The notes: generated from the letters alone by a model not told the origin. DNA of 64,000 bases from Gracilinema caldarium (GCF_029265695.1 NZ_JAJUHW010000007.1:24913-88912), one strand, 5' to 3'; positions 50,587 to 59,145 are shown, counted from the first letter of the stretch. Numbers and translations are program-made.

Positions 50587-51390
50587 ATGGAAATCAAAGT
50601 AGCAGATATAATTAGATCCCTTCCAGGAACAGATACACTTCCTTCTGATACGGTGGACGGCATACTGTACGGTAGTTTAGATGTCATTGTATCCGGTGTG
50701 GCGGTCACGTTCCTTGCCACCGCCAATTACTGCAAGAGGGCTCAGGAATTAGGCTGCAACTTGGTCATAAGCCATGAGGGGATCTGGTTTAGCCACCGGG
50801 ACCAGCAGCCAGAGCAGCTTATCCACAGCGCTATTGACCAGGTTTACCAACGGAAGCGAGATCTATTGCAGGAGCACGATCTTGTCATCTATCGATACCA
50901 CGACGGCATTCATCGTGCGCTCCCCGATCGGATAACTGCAGGCCTCGTTGCCGAGCTTGGCTGGCAAGATCTTATTATCCGAGAAGAGCCAGCGTATTCA
51001 ATAATAGAGCTTAAGACTTCCTTGGGTGAACTCATACAGCACATTAAAAATAGTTTGGGCCTTTCCTATGTCCGTTATATTGGTTCAGAAAAAAGCACGA
51101 TCCGCCGTGTCCTTATCGCTGTCGGATACCGAGGCAGCGGTTCCCTCATCCTGCCTCTGATACAAAGAGAGGCGATAGACCTCGTCATCTATGGGGAAGG
51201 ACCCGAATGGGAAATACCTGAGCACATCCGTGATGCGAATGACTTCGGTATTAACCGATCACTTATTATTATAGGACATGGTGCCAGCGAAAGCCCTGGC
51301 ATAAAGCTACTCACAGCAGAACTAACCGATCGCTTCCGAAGTATACCAATTAGGTACCTGCCCTTCGAAAATCCGATACTAATTGGTTAA
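50587..51390 (+). CDS. NIF3-like dinuclear metal protein
   Basis: This is a 267-residue protein from ATG 50587, chosen for AAGGAGAG at 50571-50578. It resembles NIF3/YbgI proteins: VDGILYGSLDVIVSGVAVTF near residue 23, CNLVISHEGIWFSHRD (metal ligands) near residue 56, and a C-terminal half with HDGIHRA and IIGHGASESPG. These proteins bind two metal ions. Proposed roles (GTP cyclohydrolase-like, metal-insertase or hydrolase) are unproven. It stands alone, divergent from the deacetylase. Confidence 0.8.
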   Translation: MEIKVADIIRSLPGTDTLPSDTVDGILYGSLDVIVSGVAVTFLATANYCKRAQELGCNLVISHEGIWFSHRDQQPEQLIHSAIDQVYQRKRDLLQEHDLVIYRYHDGIHRALPDRITAGLVAELGWQDLIIREEPAYSIIELKTSLGELIQHIKNSLGLSYVRYIGSEKSTIRRVLIAVGYRGSGSLILPLIQREAIDLVIYGEGPEWEIPEHIRDANDFGINRSLIIIGHGASESPGIKLLTAELTDRFRSIPIRYLPFENPILIG

Positions 51391-51476
51391 TAAGGTAGGA
51401 TAAACTATCCCTTCTTATCCTCGCAGAAACGCATACCATGTCGGATCATGTCGTTTTACCTGTTGTATGTTAGTCG

Positions 51477-51514
51477 CATTTTAGTTGCAATTTGCAACTA
51501 AAATGTAGTATATT
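51477..51514 (+). promoter_or_regulatory. MarR operator and promoter
   Basis: CATTTTAGTTGCAA (51477-51490) and TTGCAACTAAAATG (51492-51505) form a perfect 14-bp inverted repeat with a single central base. TTGCAA (51485-51490) and TATATT (51509-51514) are 18 bases apart and would be covered by a bound repressor. The start codon at 51521 lies where transcription should begin, and no ribosome binding site is visible. Confidence 0.75.
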
Positions 51515-51520
51515 AATATC

Positions 51521-51958
51521 ATGACCTCACAGGAAATCGACGGTTGTCTTTTTTCGTTTTTGCAGACCGCCTATCATTTCGAAGCCCAAGAAAAACGGCT
51601 CTTCAATCTCAGCTGGCAGGAAATATACCTGCTGCAATTGCTGCGCTACCATGGCCCTTGGCAGATATCCATGCTCGGAATACGCATGGAATTAAAAAAA
51701 TACCAAACCAGTAGGCTGGTAACCCGGCTAGAAGAACTAGGACTCGTCAGGCGTTCAGCGGCTGGAGGAGACCGGCGACAGATACATGTGGAGCTGCTTG
51801 AAAACGGACGAGCCAAACTTGCAGAGATAGAAGCCTACCACCGCCAGCTTTTTACAGCCGGCGAAAAACGGGGCGGTCCTGGGAAAGACACCTTGGCTAT
51901 TTTACAGAAGGCAATACATCAATTTGCTGCCTTGGTCGGCATTAAGCTGGAGGAATAA
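51521..51958 (+). CDS. MarR-family regulator
   Basis: This 145-residue protein has the winged helix of MarR: LSWQEIYLLQLLRYHGPWQI, then KKYQTSRLVTRLEELGLVRR and the wing AGGDRRQIHVELLENG. It is the first gene of a three-gene operon with an SDR and an acetoacetate-decarboxylase-like protein. The strong palindrome at its promoter points to autoregulation. MarR proteins usually release DNA on binding phenolic or lipophilic compounds. It appears to be translated from a leaderless mRNA. Confidence 0.87.
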   Translation: MTSQEIDGCLFSFLQTAYHFEAQEKRLFNLSWQEIYLLQLLRYHGPWQISMLGIRMELKKYQTSRLVTRLEELGLVRRSAAGGDRRQIHVELLENGRAKLAEIEAYHRQLFTAGEKRGGPGKDTLAILQKAIHQFAALVGIKLEE

Positions 51959-51960
51959 CT

Positions 51961-52728
51961 ATGATTAAGAACCAACGAGTTGTTATCACCGGAGCCTCAT
52001 CAGGCATTGGGTCAGAGCTGTGCAAGCTCCTTGCGGAACACAACAAGATTGTCGCAGTTGCGCGGAGAGCGGAGCGGATACCGCAACACCGAAACATTAT
52101 ACCCCTTTCTATTGACGTATCCACCAAAGAAGGTATGGACCGGCTCCTGGATACGGCATACACGGCTTTGGGGAACATCGATATATTTATCAGCAACGCG
52201 GGCTTTGCCTATTACGAGCGCTGGCAGGATGCGTCATGGGAACATATGGATGCCATATTTAAAACTAATGTTTATGCCCCATTGTATGGACTACAGGCCC
52301 TGAGGCAGCGAAAAGGAAAGGAACCGTTCCAATATCTTATCACCGCAAGCGCTATGAGTTTTTATGCTATGCCGGGTTATGCCCTGTACAGCGGAACCAA
52401 GTTTGCCCTCCGCGGTTTTGCCGACTCGATGCGCTATGAACTTGAACCGGGTCAGCATTTACAGCTTATCTATCCCATCGCAACACTGACAGAGTTCTTC
52501 TTGGTAGCCCAGAGCGATCACCTTCCATGGCCGCGGCAAAAGGCTTCGGCGGTGGCAAAAGCGATAGCAAAGGGTATTGAACAGAGAAAGCCCCACATCT
52601 ACCCATCACTTTTGTATCGGATCATGCAGATTGTGAGCAGGATTATACCAATTATCCCCATCTACATGGGCATAGAAGGATGGCGGTTTCGAAAAGAATT
52701 TTCACAGGGGGGAACCCATCATGTCTGA
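51961..52728 (+). CDS. Short-chain dehydrogenase/reductase
   Basis: This 255-residue protein is a classical SDR: VVITGASSGIGSELCKLL (nucleotide site), FISNAGFAYYERW, and the catalytic Tyr-Lys in GYALYSGTKFALRGF with Ser in ITASAMSFY. The C-terminus has a short hydrophobic stretch (IVSRIIPIIPIYMGI) suggesting membrane association. It starts 2 bp after the MarR stop and overlaps the next gene by 8 bp. Substrate unknown; a keto-lipid or fatty-acid-like substrate would fit the decarboxylase-like partner. Confidence 0.87.
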   Translation: MIKNQRVVITGASSGIGSELCKLLAEHNKIVAVARRAERIPQHRNIIPLSIDVSTKEGMDRLLDTAYTALGNIDIFISNAGFAYYERWQDASWEHMDAIFKTNVYAPLYGLQALRQRKGKEPFQYLITASAMSFYAMPGYALYSGTKFALRGFADSMRYELEPGQHLQLIYPIATLTEFFLVAQSDHLPWPRQKASAVAKAIAKGIEQRKPHIYPSLLYRIMQIVSRIIPIIPIYMGIEGWRFRKEFSQGGTHHV

Positions 52729-53380
52729 TATACCGGTTATCCCAGCACCTTGGGACCTTAAGGGTCGGGGCTTTATTATTCTGTATCGCTTTACAAAGGA
52801 GGAAATTGTCCAGGATCCATTCCTGTCAGACCACTTTAAGGCCAATTTTGCAGGAGGTTTTGGAAGTCTCATGGCGGTAGATTACGAGACTTCCAACGCG
52901 GGGCCCTATCAGGAGCTCCTCTTTATCCCCGGTGCATTCCGTTTTTATGGAAAAAAACTGCAGCATATTAGCCGCATTTTTGTTTCTACCGATGAAAGTG
53001 TCGTAAACGGTCGGCGGAACTGGGCAATTCCAAAGGAACGAGCAAATTTTGTATTCCAGCCTTTAGAAAAGGACAGAGAAGAAATCCTTGTAGAACACAA
53101 CGGAGACTCGGTGTTCCGGGGAACCTTTCGTATTAAAGGCCCTGTTTTTCCGGTCAATACCATCGTGTTCCCCTACCGGCTCGTACAAGTACAGAACAAC
53201 CACGCTTACCATACCCGATTTACCGGCCACGGCTGGGGACGCCTTGCCAGCGTAGAATCAGTGAAGGTCAACCCCGAACACTTTCCGGCCCTTGCAGAAA
53301 AGAAACCGCTCATAGCTATCGCAGTGCAGCCCTTCTCGATTACCTTCCCAACAGCGGTGGTAGAAGATATTAAAGGATAG
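52721..53380 (+). CDS. Acetoacetate-decarboxylase-superfamily protein
   Basis: This 219-residue protein has blocks of the ADC fold: FGSLMAVDYETSNAGPYQEL near residue 49, a GRRNWAIPKERANF segment near residue 98, and HGWGRLASVESV near residue 168. The Schiff-base Lys of true acetoacetate decarboxylase is not clearly placed: Lys104 in AIPKERA is the best candidate. Members without it do other lactone or decarboxylation chemistry. It is co-transcribed with the SDR. Confidence 0.6.
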   Translation: MSDIPVIPAPWDLKGRGFIILYRFTKEEIVQDPFLSDHFKANFAGGFGSLMAVDYETSNAGPYQELLFIPGAFRFYGKKLQHISRIFVSTDESVVNGRRNWAIPKERANFVFQPLEKDREEILVEHNGDSVFRGTFRIKGPVFPVNTIVFPYRLVQVQNNHAYHTRFTGHGWGRLASVESVKVNPEHFPALAEKKPLIAIAVQPFSITFPTAVVEDIKG

Positions 53381-53418
53381 CTTTTGAGACACTAATAAAA
53401 AGTGAGAAAATACACCCT

Positions 53419-53925
53419 TTAGCAGCCTCCATATGCGATCCTACACACATCCACCTTGGACAGGTAGCGGATCCGCCGGGGACCAGGCCGTTCATCTCGG
53501 GTGCTGACTAGACAAAGTTCTCCCTCCTTTTCGCCGAGGATCTGGCCGTTTTTAGTCAGCACCACTATAAGGCCCTCGCCCTGGGGACTGTTAAATATTT
53601 CGTGCCAGGAATAAAGGGCATAATACCCATCGGTACCGGAAGCCACGATATAGGTCCGGTTCGGCACCTCGTGTTCTTCCAGCCTCATGCGGGCTTCCTC
53701 CAGCAGGTCCCGCAGGAGCACCCCCGAATAGATTAAACCTTCCTCTTTTAGTTTGCCGCTCCCGCAGAGTATGTCCACATCCCGGATAGTCACCTGGGGC
53801 CGCTGCCTCAGATCTGCCGCGGCGAATGTGCAGGGATTATCCACTAAACCTTCTATACGGACAGCGGTACTGACATATTGTTGGCCATAGACCTTTTGCC
53901 TCGTTCCGGGCGGCATGTTGATCAT
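53419..53925 (-). CDS. Small molybdopterin-binding oxidoreductase-like protein
   Basis: This 168-residue protein resembles the sulfite-oxidase-type molybdopterin domain in short form: VRIEGLVDNPCTFAAADLRQ, a CGSGKLKEEG segment in the place of the usual Cys ligand loop, YSGVLLRDLLEEA and ASGTDGYYALYSWHEIF. It has no signal peptide. GGAGG precedes ATG 53925, which overlaps the YqeC stop. Short proteins of this type occur in Mo and Se hydroxylase gene sets; the function is not established. Confidence 0.65.
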   Translation of the reverse strand: MINMPPGTRQKVYGQQYVSTAVRIEGLVDNPCTFAAADLRQRPQVTIRDVDILCGSGKLKEEGLIYSGVLLRDLLEEARMRLEEHEVPNRTYIVASGTDGYYALYSWHEIFNSPQGEGLIVVLTKNGQILGEKEGELCLVSTRDERPGPRRIRYLSKVDVCRIAYGGC

Positions 53926-54809
53926 ACAAACCTCCTTATGTGGCTACAATCAATCCTGCTGTATATCCGGTCCTGCTTAACCGAACCGATAATAATTTCA
54001 AAATCCCGTTCTGTCGCTAAACTGCAAAGCGATGCTTCCACATCATGGAGGGCCCCCGCGGCCAAATAATCCGCCTTGTTCAAAAAAAGGTAGCGGCGGG
54101 ATCCGTCGGGACAACCCTTAAAAAGCCCCTGGGGATGGTATGCCAGATTGATAAGGTGACGGACGTCTATGGGCTCCCCTAATCCGCATCCCGTTACGGC
54201 GCTAAACAAGGCTGGCCGGTGTACATGGACTTCGTCCATCGGGAGACCCAGGCAGTCGAGACCCACACAGCCGAGGACTATATCGCATAGGTCCGGCACA
54301 ACCGGCTCATGCTCCGCTGGAGCCTTAACCGGAAGGTGCTTTGAACCATCAGCCTCTACCAGTACCAGGTCCCAATAGGAGCCCAAGGCCCCTGCCCATG
54401 CGGGATGTATGCCCCGCAGTTTATAAAGCAGCGGCTTTCCATGAGATTGATGAACCGAGGTATCCGGTATAGCTTCCTTTGACGCAAGGACCGTAACGCT
54501 TCCCGGCTTCGGAGCAGAAACCGCCAAAGCCGAAAGCCTTTCAAGGATCGCCACATTATTTCCGGGGGGTGTCTGTTCAAGCTCAGGAATAATAGTTACC
54601 GAATCATAGAGCCGCGGCTCCGTTTCGGTCCGGGGGTCATAGATATGGGTAGTGGTGGTAAGAGCGACCCGTTTCCCCTTTTCTGCAAAGATTTTTGCCA
54701 AAAGGTACAGGAGAGCCGATTTTCCGCCCCCGCCCACCGCGGCAATAACTAAGCCGCGGTCCTCGGGCCAATTAAGAACATTAGCGAAGAAATCGCTTAA
54801 GTTCTGCAT
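53922..54809 (-). CDS. yqeC: YqeC-like selenium-cofactor biosynthesis protein
   Basis: This 295-residue protein has a P-loop variant AAVGGGGKSALLYLLA near residue 24 and ALTTTTHIYDPRTE (near 51), then LVLVEADGSKHLPVKAPAEHEPVVPD (quoted motif spans about 150-175) and CLGLPMDEVHVHRP, the hallmarks of YqeC. YqeC is associated with selenium-dependent molybdenum hydroxylases and is thought to act in loading selenium onto the cofactor. It overlaps the metal-binding-protein gene by 29 bp, linking Mo uptake to cofactor maturation. Confidence 0.82.
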   Translation of the reverse strand: MQNLSDFFANVLNWPEDRGLVIAAVGGGGKSALLYLLAKIFAEKGKRVALTTTTHIYDPRTETEPRLYDSVTIIPELEQTPPGNNVAILERLSALAVSAPKPGSVTVLASKEAIPDTSVHQSHGKPLLYKLRGIHPAWAGALGSYWDLVLVEADGSKHLPVKAPAEHEPVVPDLCDIVLGCVGLDCLGLPMDEVHVHRPALFSAVTGCGLGEPIDVRHLINLAYHPQGLFKGCPDGSRRYLFLNKADYLAAGALHDVEASLCSLATERDFEIIIGSVKQDRIYSRIDCSHIRRFV

Positions 54810-55878
54810 CGCCTAGCTGCACATGGTAAAAAAGGGAATAAAATTCCTTAACCTTGGCTTCCAGTATCTCCCGGCTTACCAGATCAGGATACGCCAGGTG
54901 ACCAAGCCAGTACAGGCCTACAAGCCGGTTAACCGATGGGGGCCGCGCAACCCAGTTATAGGGCTCAGCGGGAATATCATAGACCCTTCCCTGCTTTACC
55001 GCCCGGAGCTGCCGGAAAAGCCCATCCTGTGCCACCACCGAAGCCTGGGCACCGTTCGTTAGAATAATAAGATCCGGATCCCAGAGGAGCAGCTGCTCCA
55101 TGGAAACCTGGTTTCTTCCAGTGCCTCCCTTGTTGGCCAGATCTGCCACATTAAGGAGCCCCGCAAACTCTATAGTCTGTGAATGCAGAGAACCTGCAGC
55201 AATGGTCATCAACGCCGAAGGATCTTCCCCGTAATAGAGCCGGACTTTTCTACGTCCTTTGCCAAGCTGGTCCTGCAAATCCTTAAAATAAGCGACCGTA
55301 GTTTCGCTGAATTGGGCAAGCGGTTCAGACTGGGTTCCCACATTTAAGAGCTTTCCCAAATCCCGGTATGTTTTGCTATAGGAATCAAAGGATGAGGCCT
55401 CGATAAATACGGTAGGTATACCAGTCCTGCTCTGGACATCATCCATATCCTGGGCAATGGTCGGCTTCCGCTCCCCTATATCAATAATGATGTCCGGCTT
55501 CGCACTGATCAGGGCCTCCATGTTAAGCGTAGAAGCGGCCCCATAAAACTGGCCAAAGATCGGTAAGGCTCGAGCAGCGGGACTGAGATAGGGAAGGAGC
55601 TCAGAAGCGGGCTTACTCGACCAGCCAATAATGCGGTCAGGGACAAGAGTAAAAAGAAAAATCTGCGCCATAGGCCCTGAGGGGGCAATTCTATTGATGA
55701 AACGGGGGACTTGAACGGTTCGCCCTGCCGAATCGGTAAAGGCCCAGCGGGATTGCTCTGAATTACCCGGACCAGGCGAAACAGAAGTTTTTTGCGCCAT
55801 AAGGGGAGCAGAAAGCGCAATAAAACAAACCAGGCATAGCTCCATCAATTTGGATCGGAACTTATTAGCGTATCGCAT
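54781..55878 (-). CDS. Metal/oxyanion-binding protein of ABC importer (FepB/MolA-like)
   Basis: This 365-residue protein has a signal peptide ending near ALSAPLMAQ and the two-lobed cluster A-II fold: TDSAGRTVQVPRFINRIAP, ALISAKPDIIIDIGE, WDPDLIILTNGAQ and GRVYDIPAEPYNW. Such proteins bind haem, siderophores, cobalamin or, in MolA of Haemophilus, molybdate/tungstate. With YqeC and a molybdopterin protein downstream, molybdate or tungstate is the likeliest cargo. It starts 2 bp after the DUF364 stop, behind a strong inverted repeat. Confidence 0.78.
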   Translation of the reverse strand: MRYANKFRSKLMELCLVCFIALSAPLMAQKTSVSPGPGNSEQSRWAFTDSAGRTVQVPRFINRIAPSGPMAQIFLFTLVPDRIIGWSSKPASELLPYLSPAARALPIFGQFYGAASTLNMEALISAKPDIIIDIGERKPTIAQDMDDVQSRTGIPTVFIEASSFDSYSKTYRDLGKLLNVGTQSEPLAQFSETTVAYFKDLQDQLGKGRRKVRLYYGEDPSALMTIAAGSLHSQTIEFAGLLNVADLANKGGTGRNQVSMEQLLLWDPDLIILTNGAQASVVAQDGLFRQLRAVKQGRVYDIPAEPYNWVARPPSVNRLVGLYWLGHLAYPDLVSREILEAKVKEFYSLFYHVQLGDAELKRFLR

Positions 55879-55880
55879 AT

Positions 55881-56672
55881 TCAGCCAACTCCTTTTTCAA
55901 AACTCACTGAGTTTTGAAAAGCTTCAAAAGATAGTTTTTGACCCTGATGGACCATCTTACCGTGCAGTCCCTGCCGTACCAGGGAAAGGCAGGTTTCCCG
56001 ATCAGTGTACAGGCTGCCACTTAGAACCGAGACTCCGTAGGAAAAGAGCTGGGGAGCCATGCAGGTGCTGGGACCCACCAGGACCACAAAGGCATGGCGG
56101 CTCAATTCCAAAAGCCGCGGCAAAGTCTTGTTTGCCAAGGTGCTGCCAGTAATGAACACCATATCCATTTTTGGCAAAAGGAATTCTGCCGCTGCCGCAG
56201 GATAGTCCCCCTCCTGCGGATGCTCTTCGATAATGTAAAGAGAGGCTGCAACCGGAGCTATATGTCGTTCCACGGAAGCAAAGTGACCGATGCTCGCTAC
56301 CTTTTTATCCCGGGCCCATTCAGCATACCGAACAAAGGGGTCAGCGCTTGCATCCGCCTCTTTATCAGCATAACCGAAGTTTTTCTGTAAGAGCCGCGGC
56401 GAGTTGTAATAGGCATTGAGGGCCGCAGCCCCCAAGGCAGCATCGGTGGCATTCCAGGAAAGCACCGCTTCTGCCACAGCTCGAAGAGGAAGCCCTTCCA
56501 GCTTTTCCGGCAAGATTGCGGCGGGACCCGATGGAGGCAGGGTCATCACCGAGCCGATGCCTTCTTCTGTTGCCACCATGCAGTGGCTTGTTCCCGCATA
56601 GGCAAGCTCAATACGCAGATCAGGCGGGATTTCATCAAATAAAACTCTGTACAAATTTTCTGGATACATCAT
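55881..56672 (-). CDS. DUF364 (putative heavy-metal chelatase-like) protein
   Basis: This 263-residue protein starts at ATG 56672, just after the ATPase stop (TAAAGATG); the frame to 56714 would overlap the ATPase gene. Recognisable DUF364 pieces are VASIGHFASVERHI near residue 131, FITGSTLANKTLPRLLELS near residue 182, and VVLVGPSTCMAPQLFSYGV. The family has an enolase-like N-domain plus a Rossmann domain and is commonly found beside metal-chelate importers. Its exact reaction is unknown. The C-terminus repeats SFEAFQ/SFEKGV because of the inverted repeat at 55894-55920. Confidence 0.72.
   Translation of the reverse strand: MMYPENLYRVLFDEIPPDLRIELAYAGTSHCMVATEEGIGSVMTLPPSGPAAILPEKLEGLPLRAVAEAVLSWNATDAALGAAALNAYYNSPRLLQKNFGYADKEADASADPFVRYAEWARDKKVASIGHFASVERHIAPVAASLYIIEEHPQEGDYPAAAAEFLLPKMDMVFITGSTLANKTLPRLLELSRHAFVVLVGPSTCMAPQLFSYGVSVLSGSLYTDRETCLSLVRQGLHGKMVHQGQKLSFEAFQNSVSFEKGVG
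55894..55920 (-). repeat. Perfect 13-bp inverted repeat at the end of the DUF364 gene
   Basis: TTTTCAAAACTCA (55894-55906) and TGAGTTTTGAAAA (55908-55920) are separated by one base. In the mRNA the hairpin partly covers AAAAAGGAG, the ribosome binding site of the binding-protein gene. The core ACTCACTGAGT resembles the repeat at the permease start (58524-58542). Confidence 0.7.
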
Positions 56673-56674
56673 CT

Positions 56675-57472
56675 TTACTGGCAAACCTCGCGAAGTTCCA
56701 AAGCGGGCATACAAGCCTGGTAACGGCCGGTTTTGTCGTTACCCAGAGAAAAGAGCCGTACCGGTATACCGTACAGGGCTTCCAGGCTCTGTTCCGTAAG
56801 GGCCGCCGCGGGAGGACCGTCGGCAATGAGGTGCCCTTTATGCAAGACAAGGGTCCTATTTGACCACAGGAAAGCATGTTCCGGGTTATGGGTTGATAAA
56901 AGAACGCTGTACCCGTCCGCCGTAAGGCCCGCGATGTGTTCCATAATCCGGACCTGGTTGCCGTAGTCCAGATTCGCCGTGGGTTCGTCCATTATGAGGA
57001 GCCGCCCGCCCTGCGCTAAGGCTCGAGCAATGAGGACAAGCTGCCGCTCCCCACCTGAAAGTTCCGCATAATTGCGAGCTGCCATATCAAGTATGCCCAG
57101 GGTTTCCAGGGCATGGCGGGCGGCTTCTTCTTCCCGATGGCCCGGCACGGCAAAAAAGCTCCGGGCACTGCTAGAGCCCATGAGGACAACATCAAAAACA
57201 GAAAAACCGTAGGCTGGGACATGGGCCTGGGGAATATAGGCCACAAGCCGGGCAAGGTCAGCTTCGCTTAAGGACCTTAAAGAACGGCCCCCAAGAAGGA
57301 TATCCCCCGAATATCCCTTAAGGAGCCCCAGGATACACTTAAAGAGTGTGCTCTTTCCTACCCCGTTGGGTCCCAAAACACAGACCAGTTCACCGGGGGA
57401 AACAGAAAAAGAGAGCTTATCGAGAACTCGTTTTGCGCCGTAAGAAAAAGAGAGGTTTTTAATTTCCAGCAT
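56675..57472 (-). CDS. ABC importer ATPase (FepC-like)
   Basis: This is a 265-residue protein from ATG 57472, which has GGAGG eight bases upstream; earlier in-frame starts lie within that site. Walker A is VLGPNGVGKSTLFKCILGLL near residue 34, the signature is LSGGERQLVLIARALAQ near 137, and Walker B is LLIMDEPTANLD. It resembles FepC/BtuD/MolC ATPases of type II importers. It lies between the permease and DUF364 genes. Confidence 0.88.
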   Translation of the reverse strand: MLEIKNLSFSYGAKRVLDKLSFSVSPGELVCVLGPNGVGKSTLFKCILGLLKGYSGDILLGGRSLRSLSEADLARLVAYIPQAHVPAYGFSVFDVVLMGSSSARSFFAVPGHREEEAARHALETLGILDMAARNYAELSGGERQLVLIARALAQGGRLLIMDEPTANLDYGNQVRIMEHIAGLTADGYSVLLSTHNPEHAFLWSNRTLVLHKGHLIADGPPAAALTEQSLEALYGIPVRLFSLGNDKTGRYQACMPALELREVCQ

Positions 57473-57508
57473 AGCCATAACCTCCATCAATTCATTTCGT
57501 GCCGCCCT

Positions 57509-58531
57509 TCATTTCGTGCCGCCCCGCCGAATCAGGGCAAGAAAGACCGGAACTCCCACGAAGGAAGTCAGAATGCCAATAGGTATCTCACTTGCTGCAA
57601 GGAGCCGGCTGAAATCGTCTACCACCACGAGAAAGGCCGCGCCCATTAGTATCGAAACAGGAAGTAAGAGCCGGTAATCGCTTCCTGCGGTCATACGGGC
57701 AAAGTGGGGAATCACGAGGCCTAACCAGCCGACAGGACCGCAGAGGGCCACGGTGGCTGCTGTTGCGAGGGTGGCCCCAATAATAACAAGGGTACGGGAC
57801 AGGGCTACCCGGCCGCCTAGGGTTCTGGCCTCTTCTTCGCCCATGGTAAGGATATTGATGCGCCACCTGAGGGCAAAGAGCAGCAAGAGGGCTGCTAAGA
57901 TGATTGGTCCGGTGATAAAAAGTGACACTTCCTTTACCGCCGAAAAGCCCCCCATGAGCCAATAGGTGAGTGCAGGCAATACATTATTCGGATCTGCCAA
58001 CAGTTTGATGAGCGAAGTGGCGGATGATACAAGAGACCCAACCATAATGCCCGCAAGGACAAGTGCCAGATTAGAATCTGTATTTGCTCCAGCCTTTTGG
58101 GCCAAAAATCCTACAAGCATGGCGGTTCCAAGACCAAAAGAAAAGGATATAAGTATCAACATGAGGGGACTCAGCCCCCAAAAAAGGGAAAGGACGGCGC
58201 CAAAGGCCGCACCGGCGGTCACCCCGAGAACATCGGGAGAAACGAGGGGATTGCGAAAAAGACCCTGGTAGGCCGCACCGGAGGCAGCTAATGCGGAACC
58301 TGCCAGGGCCGCCCCCGCAAGCCGCGGGAGCCGGATACGGAACAGCACAAGGGAAGCCTGAGCAAGCTCATCGGGCACAATCCCGCCGGTGAGGCGAAGC
58401 CAGAAGAGGCGTACCACCGCCTGCGGGGCTATGAAAAAGCGGCCCAGACCGGCGGAAATTACTATCACCAGAACAAAAAGCCCTGCCAGGATCACTATAA
58501 GCCTGTTCGATGCTCTGCGAGAAATACTCAC
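57509..58531 (-). CDS. ABC importer permease (FecCD family)
   Basis: This 340-residue protein has about ten membrane spans and the FecCD landmarks RLPRLAGAALAGSALAASGAAYQGLFRNPL (residues about 70-99), FSFGLGTAMLVGFLAQ and LALVLAGIMVGSLVSS, and GPVGWLGLVIPHFARMT near residue 265. As a homodimer it forms the channel of a type II importer. The start GTG 58531 is inside an inverted repeat and lacks a clear ribosome binding site, so initiation is probably controlled. Confidence 0.87.
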   Translation of the reverse strand: MSISRRASNRLIVILAGLFVLVIVISAGLGRFFIAPQAVVRLFWLRLTGGIVPDELAQASLVLFRIRLPRLAGAALAGSALAASGAAYQGLFRNPLVSPDVLGVTAGAAFGAVLSLFWGLSPLMLILISFSFGLGTAMLVGFLAQKAGANTDSNLALVLAGIMVGSLVSSATSLIKLLADPNNVLPALTYWLMGGFSAVKEVSLFITGPIILAALLLLFALRWRINILTMGEEEARTLGGRVALSRTLVIIGATLATAATVALCGPVGWLGLVIPHFARMTAGSDYRLLLPVSILMGAAFLVVVDDFSRLLAASEIPIGILTSFVGVPVFLALIRRGGTK

Positions 58532-58542
58532 TCAGTGAGTAT
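58524..58542 (-). promoter_or_regulatory. Inverted repeat over the permease start (probable operator)
   Basis: ATACTCACT (58524-58532) and AGTGAGTAT (58534-58542) are a perfect 9-bp inverted repeat around one base. It includes the GTG start and a TATACT that could be a -10 box. It is likely bound by one of the two regulators encoded just upstream (PadR or XRE-cupin). Confidence 0.6.
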
Positions 58543-58594
58543 AGACCCGCTTTCCGCTCCGGTCAAGAAAAACCGATACAGGCTTCGTAACTTC

Positions 58595-59137
58595 CTACAA
58601 CAGCTCTTTCATCCAGTCCAGGGCAGTCCGGATCTGGCGGATCCTGAAATCCCTGGCAAGGACGGAAATATCAAATAAGAGGGGAGAATCATGTTCAGAA
58701 GCTTTACCCGTAGTTGGCACAGAGTCAAGAAGCCGATTTAGTTCTTTTTCCAGTGAAAGCCGCTGGTATTCTATAAGCCCATAGGCTTCTTCAAGATTCC
58801 AGCGCATGGCAAAATAAAGACGGGTTAAAAATTCAAGCTTAAGGAGTCGGGGACTGGCCGCAGTCGGGGTCCAGAGCCACCGTTCATAGGCAGAAATTCC
58901 TTCGAAGGTAAGCATAAATTGCTGCCGACTCTGGGTTTCCTCCCCTAAAGACTCTTCTCGTACCGGGGCGATCCAGCCCCGTTTTTCCAGCCGCTTAAGC
59001 GAAGCATACATTTGGCTTTCGCTGATATGCCACAGACCTTCTAAACTATTTTTATAAAGGCGATATAGATGGTATCCATGAGCAGGACCTTCGACGAGGA
59101 AACCAAGAAATACATATTCGGGTCTTACATCCCCCAT
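58595..59137 (-). CDS. PadR-family regulator
   Basis: This is a 180-residue protein from ATG 59137 (AGGT six bases upstream; GTG 59143 is less likely). The winged helix is FLGFLVEGPAHGYHLYRLYK then SESQMYASLKRLEKRGWIAP, and the C-terminal helices (LEFLTRLYFAMRWNLEEAYGLI) are those of PadR subfamily 1 with the Vir_act_alpha_C dimer domain. It precedes the metal importer on the same strand and is a candidate repressor for it. Confidence 0.82.
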   Translation of the reverse strand: MGDVRPEYVFLGFLVEGPAHGYHLYRLYKNSLEGLWHISESQMYASLKRLEKRGWIAPVREESLGEETQSRQQFMLTFEGISAYERWLWTPTAASPRLLKLEFLTRLYFAMRWNLEEAYGLIEYQRLSLEKELNRLLDSVPTTGKASEHDSPLLFDISVLARDFRIRQIRTALDWMKELL

Positions 59138-59145
59138 GGACACAC

